Assembly (NCBI RefSeq): GCF_000373925.1
Contig: NZ_KB892742.1
Span: 1 to 57,173 of the forward strand
Length of the DNA stretch: 57,173 bases
Reading direction: 5' to 3'
Source of the DNA: Actinopolymorpha alba DSM 45243
GTDB lineage: Bacteria; Actinomycetota; Actinomycetes; Propionibacteriales; Actinopolymorphaceae
Under the pieces are notes generated by a model. It saw only the letters and a list, made by a program, of their open reading frames with translations, searched no databases and was not told where the DNA came from. Positions 13,979 to 23,169 of this stretch are shown piece after piece. The first letter of the stretch is position 1. Each line of letters starts with the position of its first letter. The translations under genes and the position numbers were made by a program.

Positions 13979-15169
13979 ATGGTGACGTTGTTGCTCGACG
14001 AGATCGGGCTCCTGGTGACGAACGACCCGGGCCAGGGCGACGGTGGGCCGCTCGGCGAGATCCCGGACGCGGCACTGGTCCTCGACGGCGAGCGGATCGC
14101 CTGGGTCGGGTCCCGCGCCACCGCGCCGGCCGCGGATACCGGGATCGGAATGGGTGGGCGCACGGTGCTCCCGGGCTTCGTCGACAGCCACGCCCACCTG
14201 GTCTTCGCGGGCGAGCGGGCGGGGGAGTTCGCCGCCCGGATGGGCGGGCAGCCCTATACCGCTGGCGGGATTCGCTCCACGGTGGAGGCGACCCGGGCCG
14301 CGAGCGACGAGATGCTGCGCGCCGGCGTTGCCCGCCTGGTGGGGGAGATGCGTGCCAGCGGCACCACGACGGTGGAGATCAAGAGCGGGTACGGCCTGAC
14401 CGTACGCGACGAGGCCCGCTCGTTGGCGATCGCGCAGGAGTTCACCAGCGAGACCACCTATCTCGGGGCGCATGTGGTTCCGCCGGAGTACGCCGACCGC
14501 CGCGATGACTACGTGACGCTGGTCTGTCAGGAGATGCTTGACGCGGGTGCGGCGTACGCGCGCTGGGTCGACGTCTTCTGTGACCGGGGCGCCTTCGATG
14601 CCGACGAGACGCGGGCGATTCTCCAAGCGGGCAAGGCGCGCGGCCTGCATCCGCGCCTGCACGCAAACCAGCTCGCGCCCGGTCCCGGTGTGCGGCTCGG
14701 CGTGGAGCTGGGTGCGGCGTCGGTGGATCACTGCACGTACCTGACCGACGCCGACATCGCTGCGCTCGCGGACTCTGAGACGGTCGCGACGTTGCTGCCG
14801 GGGGCGGAGTTCTCCACCCGTTCGCCGTATCCCGATGCGCGCCGGCTGCTCGACGCCGGAGTGACGGTCGCGCTGGCGACGGACTGCAACCCTGGATCGT
14901 CGTACACCTCGAGCCTGCCGTTCTGCGTCGCCGTTGCCGTGCGCGACCTGGGAATGACGCCAGCGGAGGCGGTGTGGTCGGCTACCGCGGGTGGTGCGCG
15001 AGCCCTGCGCCGCGACGACGTCGGTGTGCTGCGGGTGGGTGCGCGCGCGGACCTCGCGGTGCTTGAGGCGCCGTCGTACGTCCACCTGTCTTACCGCCCG
15101 GGTGTCCAGCTCGTGGTCGACGTGTGGAAGGACGGCGAAAGGTTGGTTCCCGGTATCGCTTATAAATAA
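13979..15169 (+). CDS. hutI: Imidazolonepropionase (histidine degradation)
   Basis: This 396-residue amidohydrolase hydrolyses 4-imidazolone-5-propionate to N-formimino-L-glutamate, the third step of histidine degradation. Visible family blocks include [18 protein letters not shown] (metal HxH), [65 protein letters not shown] and [18 protein letters not shown]. All expected metal and substrate residues appear present. The ATG at 13979 is used, with GGCGGTGG just before it. A 33-codon frame (13884-13985) overlaps the start. No other hut genes lie within the window, so hutI is isolated from its pathway here. It converges on the next gene, and the two stops overlap by 10 bp. Confidence 0.92.
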   Translation: MVTLLLDEIGLLVTNDPGQGDGGPLGEIPDAALVLDGERIAWVGSRATAPAADTGIGMGGRTVLPGFVDSHAHLVFAGERAGEFAARMGGQPYTAGGIRSTVEATRAASDEMLRAGVARLVGEMRASGTTTVEIKSGYGLTVRDEARSLAIAQEFTSETTYLGAHVVPPEYADRRDDYVTLVCQEMLDAGAAYARWVDVFCDRGAFDADETRAILQAGKARGLHPRLHANQLAPGPGVRLGVELGAASVDHCTYLTDADIAALADSETVATLLPGAEFSTRSPYPDARRLLDAGVTVALATDCNPGSSYTSSLPFCVAVAVRDLGMTPAEAVWSATAGGARALRRDDVGVLRVGARADLAVLEAPSYVHLSYRPGVQLVVDVWKDGERLVPGIAYK

Positions 15170-15627
15170 GGGCTCGCCTCGACGAGCGCGGCCAGGTTCG
15201 CCAGCGCCATCCGCGTGCCCGTCTCGTTGTCGGCGGCGGGGACGGCGTCGGGGATTCCGTCGTGCACGATCACGACATCGGTGCCGCCATCGGCGTCGGT
15301 GAGCGTCGTCGTCATCGTCATCGTCCCGCGCAGCGCGGGATCCGCGGTCTCGAACTCGAACACCTCGACCACCCGCTCGTTCGGAACGAGCTCCGCGAAG
15401 TGGCCATGGTAGGTATCGGTGTGCGTCGCCGACTTGCCGGTTGGTCCCGGCGCGTCGTAGGTGAGCGAGATCCGGAACGAGCCGCCTTCGCGAGCGTCGA
15501 ACTCGTGGACCTGGCTGCTCATGTCCGCCGGCACCCGCCATTTGGCGATCATGTCCGCATTCACGAGTGCCTGGTAGACGGCCGAAGGCGGCGCGTTCAC
15601 GTGCTGAGAGACCTGCGTCGAGTACAT
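15160..15627 (-). CDS. SRPBCC/AHSA1-family protein
   Basis: This 155-residue protein has the START-like helix-grip fold. The signature opening is [20 protein letters not shown], followed by [10 protein letters not shown], then a beta sheet with SFRISLTYD and [18 protein letters not shown], and a long C-terminal helix [19 protein letters not shown]. Small AHSA1 proteins bind lipids or hydrophobic ligands, or act with co-located regulators. No partner is adjacent here and the function is unknown. The ATG at 15627 matches the conserved N terminus. Confidence 0.85.
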   Translation of the reverse strand: MYSTQVSQHVNAPPSAVYQALVNADMIAKWRVPADMSSQVHEFDAREGGSFRISLTYDAPGPTGKSATHTDTYHGHFAELVPNERVVEVFEFETADPALRGTMTMTTTLTDADGGTDVVIVHDGIPDAVPAADNETGTRMALANLAALVEASPYL

Positions 15628-15666
15628 GCCACCGACCTTACGGCGAACTCCGGGAACCTCAGCGAC

Positions 15667-16710
15667 TCACGCGGCAGTGACCGTGCGGTAGACCTGGGCC
15701 GTCTCGTCGGCGATCCGGGACCACCGGTGGCGGATCCGCACCCGCTCGTAGGCCGCGACGCCGAAGCCTTCGAGATGGAGCGGGTCCGCCAGCAGGTCGC
15801 GTACGGCCCGGGCCAGCGCCGCCGGGTTACGCGGTGGCACGAGGACACCTGTCGTCCCTTCGATGACCGTGTCGCGGAGCGCGCCGACGTCGGAGGCGAT
15901 GACGGGGGTGCCGCAGGCGGCCGCCTGGAGCGCCACCAGGCCGGTCGCGTCGTACGACGGAGCACACACGACGAGGCAGGCGGACCTCAGCAGGTCGGGC
16001 AAACGCTCCTCGGACACCTGACCGAGAAACCGGACCCGATCGCGCACCCGAAGCCGTTCGGCGAACGTACGCAGGCGATCGGTGACTGCCGGCGAAGGGC
16101 CTTCGGCCAGGAGAAGCTCGGCGTCAGGTATGCCGCGCAGTGCGGCGATCGCGGTGTCGAAGCCGGCCCACTCGACCGGCGGGCCCACAACCAGGAGGCG
16201 CGCGCGGTCCCCCGCGGGGACAGGTCCAGCTTCTGGCCGGAACGCCTCAGTGTCGACGCCGTACGGGACCACCGTGACCTTCGCGCGGGGAGTGCCGAGC
16301 CGGCGGAGCTCCTCCACGGCGTACTCGCAGTGGGCGACGACGTGGTCGGCGTCGTGGCAAACGGCTCGCTCCAGGCGGATGCGGTGATCCGTGTTTTCCC
16401 AGTGTTCCCGGTTTTCGCTGCCAGGGCGTGGCCTCGGACCGAGGCCCTCGAAGCTGTGGACCATCGGCGTACCAGTGCCACGCCGGCCGAGAAGACCAGC
16501 GATGGCCGCCGGCCAGCTCAGGGTGTGTACGACGTCGGGCGGAACGGCCCGCCAGGCGTCCGCGAGTTCCGCGCCGAACTCCGGGAGGCCGGCCAGCAGC
16601 GCATCACCGTCATGGCGCGGGTTGTGGAAGGTGACCTCAAGACCCGCGTCAGCGAGGGCGTCCACAAGATCGGTGTCATGGGCATGCTCGGATACGACAG
16701 CGACTCTCAT
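15667..16710 (-). CDS. Glycosyltransferase, family 4/GT-B type
   Basis: This 347-residue GT-B protein has an N-terminal acceptor domain beginning MRVAVVSEHAHDTDLVDALA. The UDP/GDP-sugar-binding C-terminal domain shows VVPYGVDTEAFRP, RLLVVGPPVEWAGFD, VRFLGQVSEERLPDLLRSA and the donor-binding ExxxxxxxE-like block SYDATGLVALQAAACGTPVI. It is a retaining transferase by family. Donor and acceptor are unknown. It starts five bases after the stop of the sigma-factor gene on the same strand, so the two are probably one transcript. That would place this enzyme among stress-induced envelope or storage glycosylation functions; this last point is inference. Confidence 0.88.
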   Translation of the reverse strand: MRVAVVSEHAHDTDLVDALADAGLEVTFHNPRHDGDALLAGLPEFGAELADAWRAVPPDVVHTLSWPAAIAGLLGRRGTGTPMVHSFEGLGPRPRPGSENREHWENTDHRIRLERAVCHDADHVVAHCEYAVEELRRLGTPRAKVTVVPYGVDTEAFRPEAGPVPAGDRARLLVVGPPVEWAGFDTAIAALRGIPDAELLLAEGPSPAVTDRLRTFAERLRVRDRVRFLGQVSEERLPDLLRSACLVVCAPSYDATGLVALQAAACGTPVIASDVGALRDTVIEGTTGVLVPPRNPAALARAVRDLLADPLHLEGFGVAAYERVRIRHRWSRIADETAQVYRTVTAA

Positions 16711-16715
16711 GAATC

Positions 16716-17522
16716 TCAGCTGGCCTTACGGCGCTGCCGCTGGGTCGGCCACTGAATGGGTTGACCGCTCGGGTCGAAGACGGCTGCCCTGATCAGGCTG
16801 AGCGTGCTGGCGATGAGGCGGGACACGTGCATCTGCGACATCTCGAGCTCCTCGGCGATCTGTCTCTGCGTATGCTCGCCGAAGAACCACAGGACGAGGA
16901 TGTGCCGCTCCCGGGGCGGGACCTCCGCGAGGATCCGGCGGACGGTCTCGCGTTCCTCGACCTGGACAAGCGCTTCGTCCTCCGCACCGATCAGCTCGGC
17001 CAACGACCGGCTCTCGCCGTCGGAGGAGTCGGACGCCGGACTGTCCAGAGAGGTCGCCGAATAGGCGCTGCCGGATTCCTGCGCCTTGATGATCTCCTCA
17101 TCGCGGACGTCGAGTTCGGTCGCCAGTTCCCTGACGGTGGGCGGCCGTTTCAGCTCCGCCGACAGGCGTTCGTTCGCACGGAGCACAGCGTGGTAGAGGT
17201 CGTGCAACGGGCGCGGAATGTGGACGGCCCAGCAGTAGTCCCGGAAATGCCGGCGGATCTCGCCGAGGATCGTGGGTACGGCGAAGGACGCGAAGTGGGA
17301 GCCGCGTTCCGGGTCGAAACGGTTGGCTGCCTGGACCAGACCGAGCATGGCGACCTGGACAAGTTCGTCCATCGGCTCACCGCGACCGGCGTACCTCGCG
17401 GCGAGCTTGCGGGCCAGGCCAAGGTGATCGAGAACCAACCGTGCGGAGCCGTCCGAATCGTGCTCGCTGGCGACCTCCGCGCCGGGCATGTCGACTGCGG
17501 ATGGCATGGTCATCTGCTTCAT
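16716..17522 (-). CDS. RNA polymerase sigma factor, SigB/SigF/SigG family
   Basis: This 268-residue sigma-70 group 3 factor has region 2 (ELVQVAMLGLVQAANRFDPE, then FASFAVPTILGEIRRHFRD), region 3 (RPPTVRELATELDVRDEEII) and region 4 (PPRERHILVLWFFGEHTQRQ, then IAEELEMSQMHVSRLIASTL). The FAVPTILGEIRRHFRD block is diagnostic for SigB/SigF-type stress and sporulation factors, which are usually controlled by anti-sigma and anti-anti-sigma proteins. None of these is adjacent. The ATG at 17522 has AAGGGG directly touching it; the in-frame ATG three codons later (17513) is better spaced and may be the true start. Two copies of a 12-bp repeat lie at the ribosome site. Confidence 0.92.
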   Translation of the reverse strand: MKQMTMPSAVDMPGAEVASEHDSDGSARLVLDHLGLARKLAARYAGRGEPMDELVQVAMLGLVQAANRFDPERGSHFASFAVPTILGEIRRHFRDYCWAVHIPRPLHDLYHAVLRANERLSAELKRPPTVRELATELDVRDEEIIKAQESGSAYSATSLDSPASDSSDGESRSLAELIGAEDEALVQVEERETVRRILAEVPPRERHILVLWFFGEHTQRQIAEELEMSQMHVSRLIASTLSLIRAAVFDPSGQPIQWPTQRQRRKAS

Positions 17523-17524
17523 CC

Positions 17525-17549
17525 CCTTGATCGCTTACCTTGATCGCTT
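17525..17549. repeat. Tandem 12-bp repeat at the sigma gene ribosome site
   Basis: CCTTGATCGCTT occurs at 17525-17536 and again at 17538-17549, one base apart. On the coding strand this puts AAGCGATCAAGG twice, immediately upstream of the start codon, with the proximal copy supplying the Shine-Dalgarno bases. Confidence 0.6.
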
Positions 17550-17691
17550 TCCAGGGGACTCCGCGATCAAACGTCGGCGGACACAGATGGCCCTATGCCG
17601 GACATCAACGCAGGAGCAGACTGCCGCATACCAGGACGAGCCCGACGATCTGGTGCCCGTTCTCAGCGAGCACCACACGCATGGTTTCCCC

Positions 17692-18162
17692 TCAGGACGT
17701 GGTCTGTGCCGCGAACATCCAGCGGTGTTTCTCGAGCTTGCGCAGGAGCTCGATCACCACGTCCTGACTTACCTGGTCGATCTCGTCGAGCGGGCCGAGT
17801 GCCTGCCGGCCCCGGCTGATGGTGGCGTCGATCTGGTCGACGATGGCGCTCACCACTTTGTCGTCGCCGAGGAATCCCTGGTCGAACTCCGGCAGGTTCG
17901 TGGTGGTGGCCACGGCGGCAGGCCGGCCGTCGACCGGGACGTCCAGCGCGATCAGGCGTTCGGCCACGTCGTCGGCGCAGTCGCGTACGTCGTCGACCAG
18001 GGTGTCCAGTTGCTCATGCACCTGGGTGAAATGCCGGCCCTGCACGTGCCAGTGTGCCTGCTTGGCGTTGAGGGAGAGGGCGATCAGGTCGACGAGTACC
18101 GGTTGGAGAAGCCGGCCGACGTCCTTACCGGGTACGGGGATCGGCGGCGTGTGGGCGTTCAC
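17692..18162 (-). CDS. dps: Dps-family ferritin-like DNA-protection protein
   Basis: This 156-residue protein has the Dps four-helix core. The di-iron ligands are in AKQAHWHVQGRHFTQVHEQL (two His at the dimer interface), followed by DTLVDDVRDCADDVAERL and the C-terminal helix VVIELLRKLEKHRWMFAAQT. Dps dodecamers oxidise and store iron using hydrogen peroxide and bind DNA under starvation. The GTG start at 18162 has GGAGGGG seven bases before it. It lies about 170 bp upstream of, and in the same orientation as, a SigB/SigF-type factor, the class that often drives dps; a direct link is only inferred. Confidence 0.92.
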   Translation of the reverse strand: MNAHTPPIPVPGKDVGRLLQPVLVDLIALSLNAKQAHWHVQGRHFTQVHEQLDTLVDDVRDCADDVAERLIALDVPVDGRPAAVATTTNLPEFDQGFLGDDKVVSAIVDQIDATISRGRQALGPLDEIDQVSQDVVIELLRKLEKHRWMFAAQTTS

Positions 18163-18247
18163 TCAAGACCCCTCCTCTCGGGGTTCGGGGGTGAGGGTCC
18201 AACCAGGAACCCCTACCCCCGAAGCCCGCAGGCATTCCTCCCAAGGG

Positions 18248-19156
18248 TCACTGGCCGCCGAGGCCGGTGGTGGCAACACCGCGGACGATCTGCCGCTGGA
18301 AGAAGACGAAGACGACAAGCAGGGGCAGAGCGGCGAGCACCGCGGCCGCGGAGTTCTGGGCGTACTGCAGGCCGTATCCGCTGCGTACGTTGGCGAGACC
18401 GACCGGCAGCGTCATGAGGTCGGGGTTGTTGGTCACGATGAACGGCCAGAGGAAGTTGTTCCAGGCGCCGATGAAGAGGAAGATCGACACCGCCGCGAGC
18501 ACTGGGCGGGACAACGGCAGGATGATCGACCAGAAGATCCGCAGTGGTCCGGCGCCGTCCATCCGGGCGGATTCCTCCAGTTCACGAGGAATTCCGTCGA
18601 AGAACTTCTTGAGGATATAGACGATCACCGGGTGGACCAGCTGGGGGAGGATCACGCCCCAATAGGTGTCCACCAGATCGAATGACGCCATCTGGCGAAA
18701 GAGTGGGACGATCAGCAGTTGCCCCGGAACCATGATGGACGCCAGAGTGATGGCGAGCAGTAGCTTGCGTCCCCTGAAGGCCATCCGTGAGAAGCCGTAC
18801 GCCGCCAGCGCGCAGATCAGGACGCTGAGCACGGTCACGGCGACCGCTACCACCACGCTGTTGGTGAACCACACAACGAGATTTCCCTGCCCGAGTACGC
18901 GGCGGTAGGCCTCGAGGGTGAAACCGCCCTCGGGCATGATCTGCACGGGCACCCGTACCGCGTCCTGCTCGGACTTGAACGACGTGAGGATGTTCCACAG
19001 GAACGGCACGAGCCACGCCGCGGCGAGCAGGACCAGCGATATCAGGCCGAGCACGCGCCAGGGAGTCAGGCGGCGGGGCGAACTCCCCGCCCAGGTCTGG
19101 GACGAGCTCCGCGCGCGGGAATTCGAGGAAACCTGCGGCAGCGTTTCTGCGGTCAT
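18248..19156 (-). CDS. Carbohydrate ABC transporter permease (MalG/CUT1 type)
   Basis: This 302-residue inner-membrane permease has about six transmembrane helices. The coupling EAA loop is ELEESARMDGAGPLRIFWSI, and the C terminus runs ALPLLVVFVFFQRQIVRG as in MalG-like proteins. The N terminus is a Ser/Arg-rich cytoplasmic tail. It pairs with the permease encoded just upstream and with a lipoprotein binding protein. No ATPase is encoded nearby, so a shared MsiK-type ATPase is likely, as in Streptomyces CUT1 systems. The sugar is unknown. Confidence 0.92.
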   Translation of the reverse strand: MTAETLPQVSSNSRARSSSQTWAGSSPRRLTPWRVLGLISLVLLAAAWLVPFLWNILTSFKSEQDAVRVPVQIMPEGGFTLEAYRRVLGQGNLVVWFTNSVVVAVAVTVLSVLICALAAYGFSRMAFRGRKLLLAITLASIMVPGQLLIVPLFRQMASFDLVDTYWGVILPQLVHPVIVYILKKFFDGIPRELEESARMDGAGPLRIFWSIILPLSRPVLAAVSIFLFIGAWNNFLWPFIVTNNPDLMTLPVGLANVRSGYGLQYAQNSAAAVLAALPLLVVFVFFQRQIVRGVATTGLGGQ

Positions 19157-19176
19157 GAAGTCTCTCTCCTTTTGCC

Positions 19177-20100
19177 TCAGTCGCTACCGCGTGAGAACAG
19201 TTTGAGCTGGCCCAGGGACAGGATGACGATGACGGCGAACACCAGGTAGGAGATCGCGGCCGCGTACCCCAGGCGGAATCCGGAGAAGCCCACGTCGTAG
19301 ACGTACAACAGCACTGGTCGCGTGCTGCCGTTCGGCCCGCCACGGGTCAGGAGGTAGATCTGGTCGAACACCTTGAGCGACGCGATGAGCTGGAGCACCG
19401 CGATCAGGCCGGTGATCCGGCCGAGCATGGGCAGGGTGATCGACCACATCGACCGCCACGCGCCCGCACCGTCGATGGCGGCCGCTTCGTACAGATGCTG
19501 GGGGATGTCCTGCAGTGCGGCGAGGTAGAGCAGGTAGTTGAAGCCGAGCGTCCACCACACCGTGGTGACCGCCACCGAGAGCATCGCGTACCGCTCGTCC
19601 TGCAACCACGGAACGCGATCCAGGCCGATCGCCTCCATCGCGGCGTTCAACAGCCCGAAGTCGGCGTGGTACATCCAGCCCCAGAAGATCGTCACCACCG
19701 TGACCGGCAGGAGGAACGGCGCGAAGAACGACATGCGGTAAAGCCATTGCCCGGGAAATCCGAGGTTGGTGAGCAGGGCGGCACCGAGCGGGATCACGAC
19801 CATCGGCAGGGTCGTAATCAAGGTGAAGAGCACGGTGTGCCACAGGGTCCGCCAGACCTCGGGGTCCCCGAACGCCTCGACGTAGTTGCCGAAACCGACG
19901 AAGCTCGCCGGCCGGCCGTTGAGGCTCGCGTCCGTGAAACCCATAACGAAGCCGGAGATGATCGGCCAGACGAGGAATATCGCGAACACCAGGAGGAACG
20001 GCACCACGAACAACACGCCTGAATGCCACAGGCGGGTGGTCCAGGGGGCGCGGCCGCCTCCTGCCGCCGGGATTTCCTGCTCGAGAGCAGCGCTTGTCAT
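19177..20100 (-). CDS. Carbohydrate ABC transporter permease (MalF/CUT1 type)
   Basis: This 307-residue permease has six predicted membrane helices (for example FVVPFLLVFAIFLVWPIISG and TLWHTVLFTLITTLPMVVIP). The EAA loop is HLYEAAAIDGAGAWRSMWSI and the C-terminal helix AISYLVFAVIVILSL. It is the MalF-type partner of the next permease, 20 bp downstream, and follows the binding-protein gene by 47 bp. The three genes form one operon. Confidence 0.92.
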   Translation of the reverse strand: MTSAALEQEIPAAGGGRAPWTTRLWHSGVLFVVPFLLVFAIFLVWPIISGFVMGFTDASLNGRPASFVGFGNYVEAFGDPEVWRTLWHTVLFTLITTLPMVVIPLGAALLTNLGFPGQWLYRMSFFAPFLLPVTVVTIFWGWMYHADFGLLNAAMEAIGLDRVPWLQDERYAMLSVAVTTVWWTLGFNYLLYLAALQDIPQHLYEAAAIDGAGAWRSMWSITLPMLGRITGLIAVLQLIASLKVFDQIYLLTRGGPNGSTRPVLLYVYDVGFSGFRLGYAAAISYLVFAVIVILSLGQLKLFSRGSD

Positions 20101-20147
20101 GCTGGATCCTTCACGCGTCGAGTCCCGGGTGGGCCGGAAGCGGGGTT

Positions 20148-21506
20148 CTACAGCGGGCTGGGAGATTCGATCTGTTGCCGGGTTTGGCTGATCACCTCGT
20201 CGACCGCCTGTTCTGAGGTCATCTGCTTCAATAGCGCGGACTGGAATATCTGGCTGATCCGGTCGTCATAAGGGGTTCCGGCGCCGGCGAACCACGCATT
20301 TGGTCCGAGGAAGAGATTGTTCGCCGCGTCCTGGTAATGCGACTGCGGCACAAGCTTGCGGTATCCCTCGGAATCGCGTACCGGCTTGTAGGCGGGCACG
20401 TGACCGGCGGTGGCCCAGATGTTCCCGGCCTTCACCATGTGCGCGACGAACCTGTACGCGGCCTGACGTCCGGCCTCGTTGACGTTCTTCTGGTACGGCA
20501 GGACGAAGCAGTGGGAGTCGGAGAACGCGCCGGGAAGGTCGAAGATCTTGGGGAACGCCGCCGCGTCCAAGGGAATGTCGGTGTCGCGCAGGGTGGCAAG
20601 ACTCCAGGTGCCCCCGAAGAGAATGCCGGATCGCTTGGAAACGAAGGTGGCGTACTGATCGGAGCCGTCCACGGTCGGTGAGACGGTGCCGTCGTGGACC
20701 TTCTTCATGAACTCCAGCGTCGAAACCGCGATGTCCCGGTCGAACTTCAGACCCGAGCTGTCGCGACTTCGTGGGATGTCGATGGTCCCGCCGGCCTGGC
20801 CGTAGAAAGTCCAGAACGTGCGGAGCGTTCCCCCTTGGGAATAGCCGAAGCCGTTGCTGACCTTCGCAAGCTCGCGCCCGGCCTCGAGATAGCGGTCGGG
20901 GGTGTCGAGCCCGGTGAGACGGCCGTTGCTGTCGAGCAGGCCGACCTTGCCGCAGTAGTCAGTGTTGTAGAACGCGAGCAGGGGATGGCTGTCCAGGGGA
21001 ATGGCGACGACCCCGGCGTCAAGTGAAGCGCGGTCCCACAGGTCGGGGTTGAAGTCGGCCTCGTTGAGACCGAGGTCGCTGAGCGCGTCGAGGTCGAACG
21101 GCGCGAGCAGGTTGCCTTCGCCAAGCGCGGGCACCCTCGACATGTGGGCGATCGCGACCTCGGGAGCCCGCCCACCAGCGGACGACATCGCGAGCTTCGT
21201 GTAATAGGGCTGTCCCCATGACAGGGTGACCGGCCGGAAGTCGACGTCAGGATTGTCGCGTCTGTAGCCGCTGTACATCTCCTGCAGGATGGGGTATTCG
21301 CCGCCCTCGAAGAGGTTCCAGAACCTCACCAGGGTGCCGCTTCCGGTCACCAGCGGCTGTGCACACGAACTCAGCACGCCAGCGGCGAGGAGTGCGCTCC
21401 CACCTGTCAGAGCGCCCTTCAGAAAGGCCCGCCGGCTGTGGCCGGTGCCCTGCGCGGCCATGGACGCGCGGTCGGCGGCGGCGTGGCGGGACGGGTTCGG
21501 CGGCAT
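20148..21506 (-). CDS. Extracellular sugar-binding lipoprotein of a CUT1 ABC transporter
   Basis: This 452-residue family 1 solute-binding protein has a Tat-like signal SRRAFLKG with a hydrophobic stretch and a lipobox LSSC (Cys near residue 48), so it is probably a folded lipoprotein exported by Tat. The mature part has typical SBP1 blocks: LVRFWNLFEGGEYPILQEM, then VAIPLDSHPLLAFYN, and the C-terminal AYRFVAHMVKAGNIWATAGH. It is first in the operon with two permeases. The upstream spacer holds short inverted repeats that could be operators, but no regulator gene is adjacent. Substrate unknown. Confidence 0.9.
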   Translation of the reverse strand: MPPNPSRHAAADRASMAAQGTGHSRRAFLKGALTGGSALLAAGVLSSCAQPLVTGSGTLVRFWNLFEGGEYPILQEMYSGYRRDNPDVDFRPVTLSWGQPYYTKLAMSSAGGRAPEVAIAHMSRVPALGEGNLLAPFDLDALSDLGLNEADFNPDLWDRASLDAGVVAIPLDSHPLLAFYNTDYCGKVGLLDSNGRLTGLDTPDRYLEAGRELAKVSNGFGYSQGGTLRTFWTFYGQAGGTIDIPRSRDSSGLKFDRDIAVSTLEFMKKVHDGTVSPTVDGSDQYATFVSKRSGILFGGTWSLATLRDTDIPLDAAAFPKIFDLPGAFSDSHCFVLPYQKNVNEAGRQAAYRFVAHMVKAGNIWATAGHVPAYKPVRDSEGYRKLVPQSHYQDAANNLFLGPNAWFAGAGTPYDDRISQIFQSALLKQMTSEQAVDEVISQTRQQIESPSPL

Positions 21507-21562
21507 TCGTTGCCCTCTCTTTGGTGCACACAGCGGGGGTGGTGACTAAGGAGTGGACCGCG

Positions 21563-21580
21563 CGTTCGAAATACCGAACG
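21563..21580. promoter_or_regulatory. Short inverted repeat, possible operator of the sugar ABC operon
   Basis: CGTTCG at 21563-21568 is inverted as CGAACG at 21575-21580, with a six-base spacer, about 57 bp upstream of the binding-protein start. Sugar operons of this kind are usually controlled by LacI-family repressors binding 14-20 bp palindromes. This site is short and imperfect outside the arms. Confidence 0.35.
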
Positions 21581-21894
21581 ACGTCTGTGATGTCGTAGGG
21601 GGAAACCGTAGGGGTGGGCGGTTTCGGCGTCAACATCGACGTAACGAACATGGTTGGTCGGGGCCTCGAGAACGTTCCCGATGGCCGGTAGTGGTCAGGG
21701 CCGCGAGCGGTCCCGGAGTCGGCCCATCGACGAATTCCAGCTCCCCGGCGGAGTCGCGGGACATGTCGAGGATGCGGTATTTCGTCCGTCCAGAATGGAC
21801 GAGTGAAGTGCATTAACCGAGCCTTCAGTCCGTTAGCCCGTGAATGGCAAGGGAATCCGCTGACCGGGTTTTTCGGGTGCCGAAAAGCCGGCTC

Positions 21895-21900
21895 GATAAT
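21895..21900 (+). promoter_or_regulatory. Possible -10 element for murT-gatD
   Basis: GATAAT at 21895-21900 stands out in a GC-rich context, 28-34 bp before the likely murT start codons. No good -35 is visible. It supports a start downstream of 21900. Confidence 0.35.
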
Positions 21901-21933
21901 GTCAGGCGGCGACTAGTCTCGCTGGTTGTGACC

Positions 21934-23169
21934 ATGCAGTTGCCGGCCCGGGCACGACTTGCCAGGTCGGTTTCCCGTGGGGTCGCGGCACTTTCGCGCG
22001 CGACCGGCCGCGGCGACGGCTCGGTGATCGGTGGGCGGATTGGAATGGTGATCGATCCGGATCTGCTCGCTCACCTGGCGGCGCGGCGGCAGATCGCGCT
22101 GATCTCCGGCACCAACGGCAAGACCACAACCACGCGGTTGACCGCGGTCGCCGTCGGGGTTCTCGGGCCAGTCGCCAGCAATTCTCTTGGTGCGAACCTT
22201 CCGACCGGACACGCCTCCGCACTGGCCAAGGCGGGTGCCACGGCGCACGCCATCCTGGAGGTCGACGAGCACTACCTGCCGCATGTACTCGCCGCGACCC
22301 AGCCCCGAGTTGTCGCGCTCCTCAACCTCACGCGCGACCAGCTTGACCGCGCGAAGGAGGTGGCGATGCTCGCCAGGCTGTGGCGGGACACATTGCGCGG
22401 TCAGCCCATCCACGTGGTTGCCAATGCCGATGACCCGATGGTGGTGTGGGCCGCGTCCAGCACCGAACGGGTCAGTTGGGTCGCCGCCGGGCAACGGTGG
22501 TTCGACGATTCGTGGGTGTGCCCTGAATGCGGCGGCTCGATCCGCCGGGAGCGCCGGAACGGCTCGGTCGACTGGTGCTGCACCACGTGCGCGTTGCGCC
22601 GGCCAACGCCGCACTGGACGCTGCACGGTAACGCTGTCGTGGATCCGCGCGGTATGTGCCACGACGTCAAGCTGAGCTTGCCAGGTGAGATCAACGTCGC
22701 CAACGCGGCCATGGCACTCGCGGTGGCCGCGGAGTTTGGCGTACGCCCGGAGGACGCGGTGCCCCGAATCGCTGAGATCACCTCTGTGGCCGGGAGATAC
22801 ACCATCGTGGAACGCGCCGGCCGGGCGATCCGGCTTTTCCTTGCCAAGAACCCCGCCGGGTGGCTGGAAGCGTTCGACATGGTGGACCCCGCGCCGATCC
22901 TGCTGGTCATCAATGCCCGCCAGCCCGATGGCTTTGACACGTCCTGGTTGTTCGACGTGGATTTCGCTCCGCTGCGCGGTCGACCCGTGCTGATCACCGG
23001 CGAGCGGGCGTACGACCTGGGCGTCCGCCTCAAGGTCAACGGGGTGGCGTTCACACATGTCCCGTCGTTTGCCGAAGCCGTCATGGCAACCCCACCCGGA
23101 CGGCTGGAAGTGATTGCCAACTACAGCGCCTTCCAGAAGATCAGAGTGGAGTTGGACCGTGCGGAATGA
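21934..23169 (+). CDS. murT: Mur ligase-like subunit of lipid II isoglutaminyl synthase
   Basis: MurT with GatD amidates the alpha-carboxyl of D-Glu in lipid II at the cytoplasmic membrane face. The protein (411 residues from this start) has the Mur-ligase P-loop SGTNGKTTTTRL, the central Mur domain (LEVDEHYLPHVLAATQPRVV, NLTRDQLDR) and the MurT-specific Cys4 ribbon (CPEC ... CCTTC). The C-terminal DUF1727 domain includes LAKNPAGWLEAFD and NARQPDGFDTSWLFDVDF. The start is chosen at ATG 21934; GTG 21928 and ATG 21844 are in-frame alternatives. It overlaps gatD by 11 bp, as expected for an obligate complex. Confidence 0.92.
   Translation: MQLPARARLARSVSRGVAALSRATGRGDGSVIGGRIGMVIDPDLLAHLAARRQIALISGTNGKTTTTRLTAVAVGVLGPVASNSLGANLPTGHASALAKAGATAHAILEVDEHYLPHVLAATQPRVVALLNLTRDQLDRAKEVAMLARLWRDTLRGQPIHVVANADDPMVVWAASSTERVSWVAAGQRWFDDSWVCPECGGSIRRERRNGSVDWCCTTCALRRPTPHWTLHGNAVVDPRGMCHDVKLSLPGEINVANAAMALAVAAEFGVRPEDAVPRIAEITSVAGRYTIVERAGRAIRLFLAKNPAGWLEAFDMVDPAPILLVINARQPDGFDTSWLFDVDFAPLRGRPVLITGERAYDLGVRLKVNGVAFTHVPSFAEAVMATPPGRLEVIANYSAFQKIRVELDRAE

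Larger units (their letters stand above)
21507..21933. other. Divergent spacer between sugar transporter and murT
   Basis: No gene is supported in this region, which separates two divergent operons. It contains CGTTCG-N6-CGAACG (21563-21580) and a weak CGTCC-N5-GGACG (21787-21801), as well as a possible -10 element for murT. An open frame extending murT back to 21844 lacks a ribosome site. Confidence 0.5.

Noticed and set aside
17775-18685. Plus-strand frames over dps and the sugar permease
   Set aside because: Antisense shadows; the minus-strand proteins match known families end to end.
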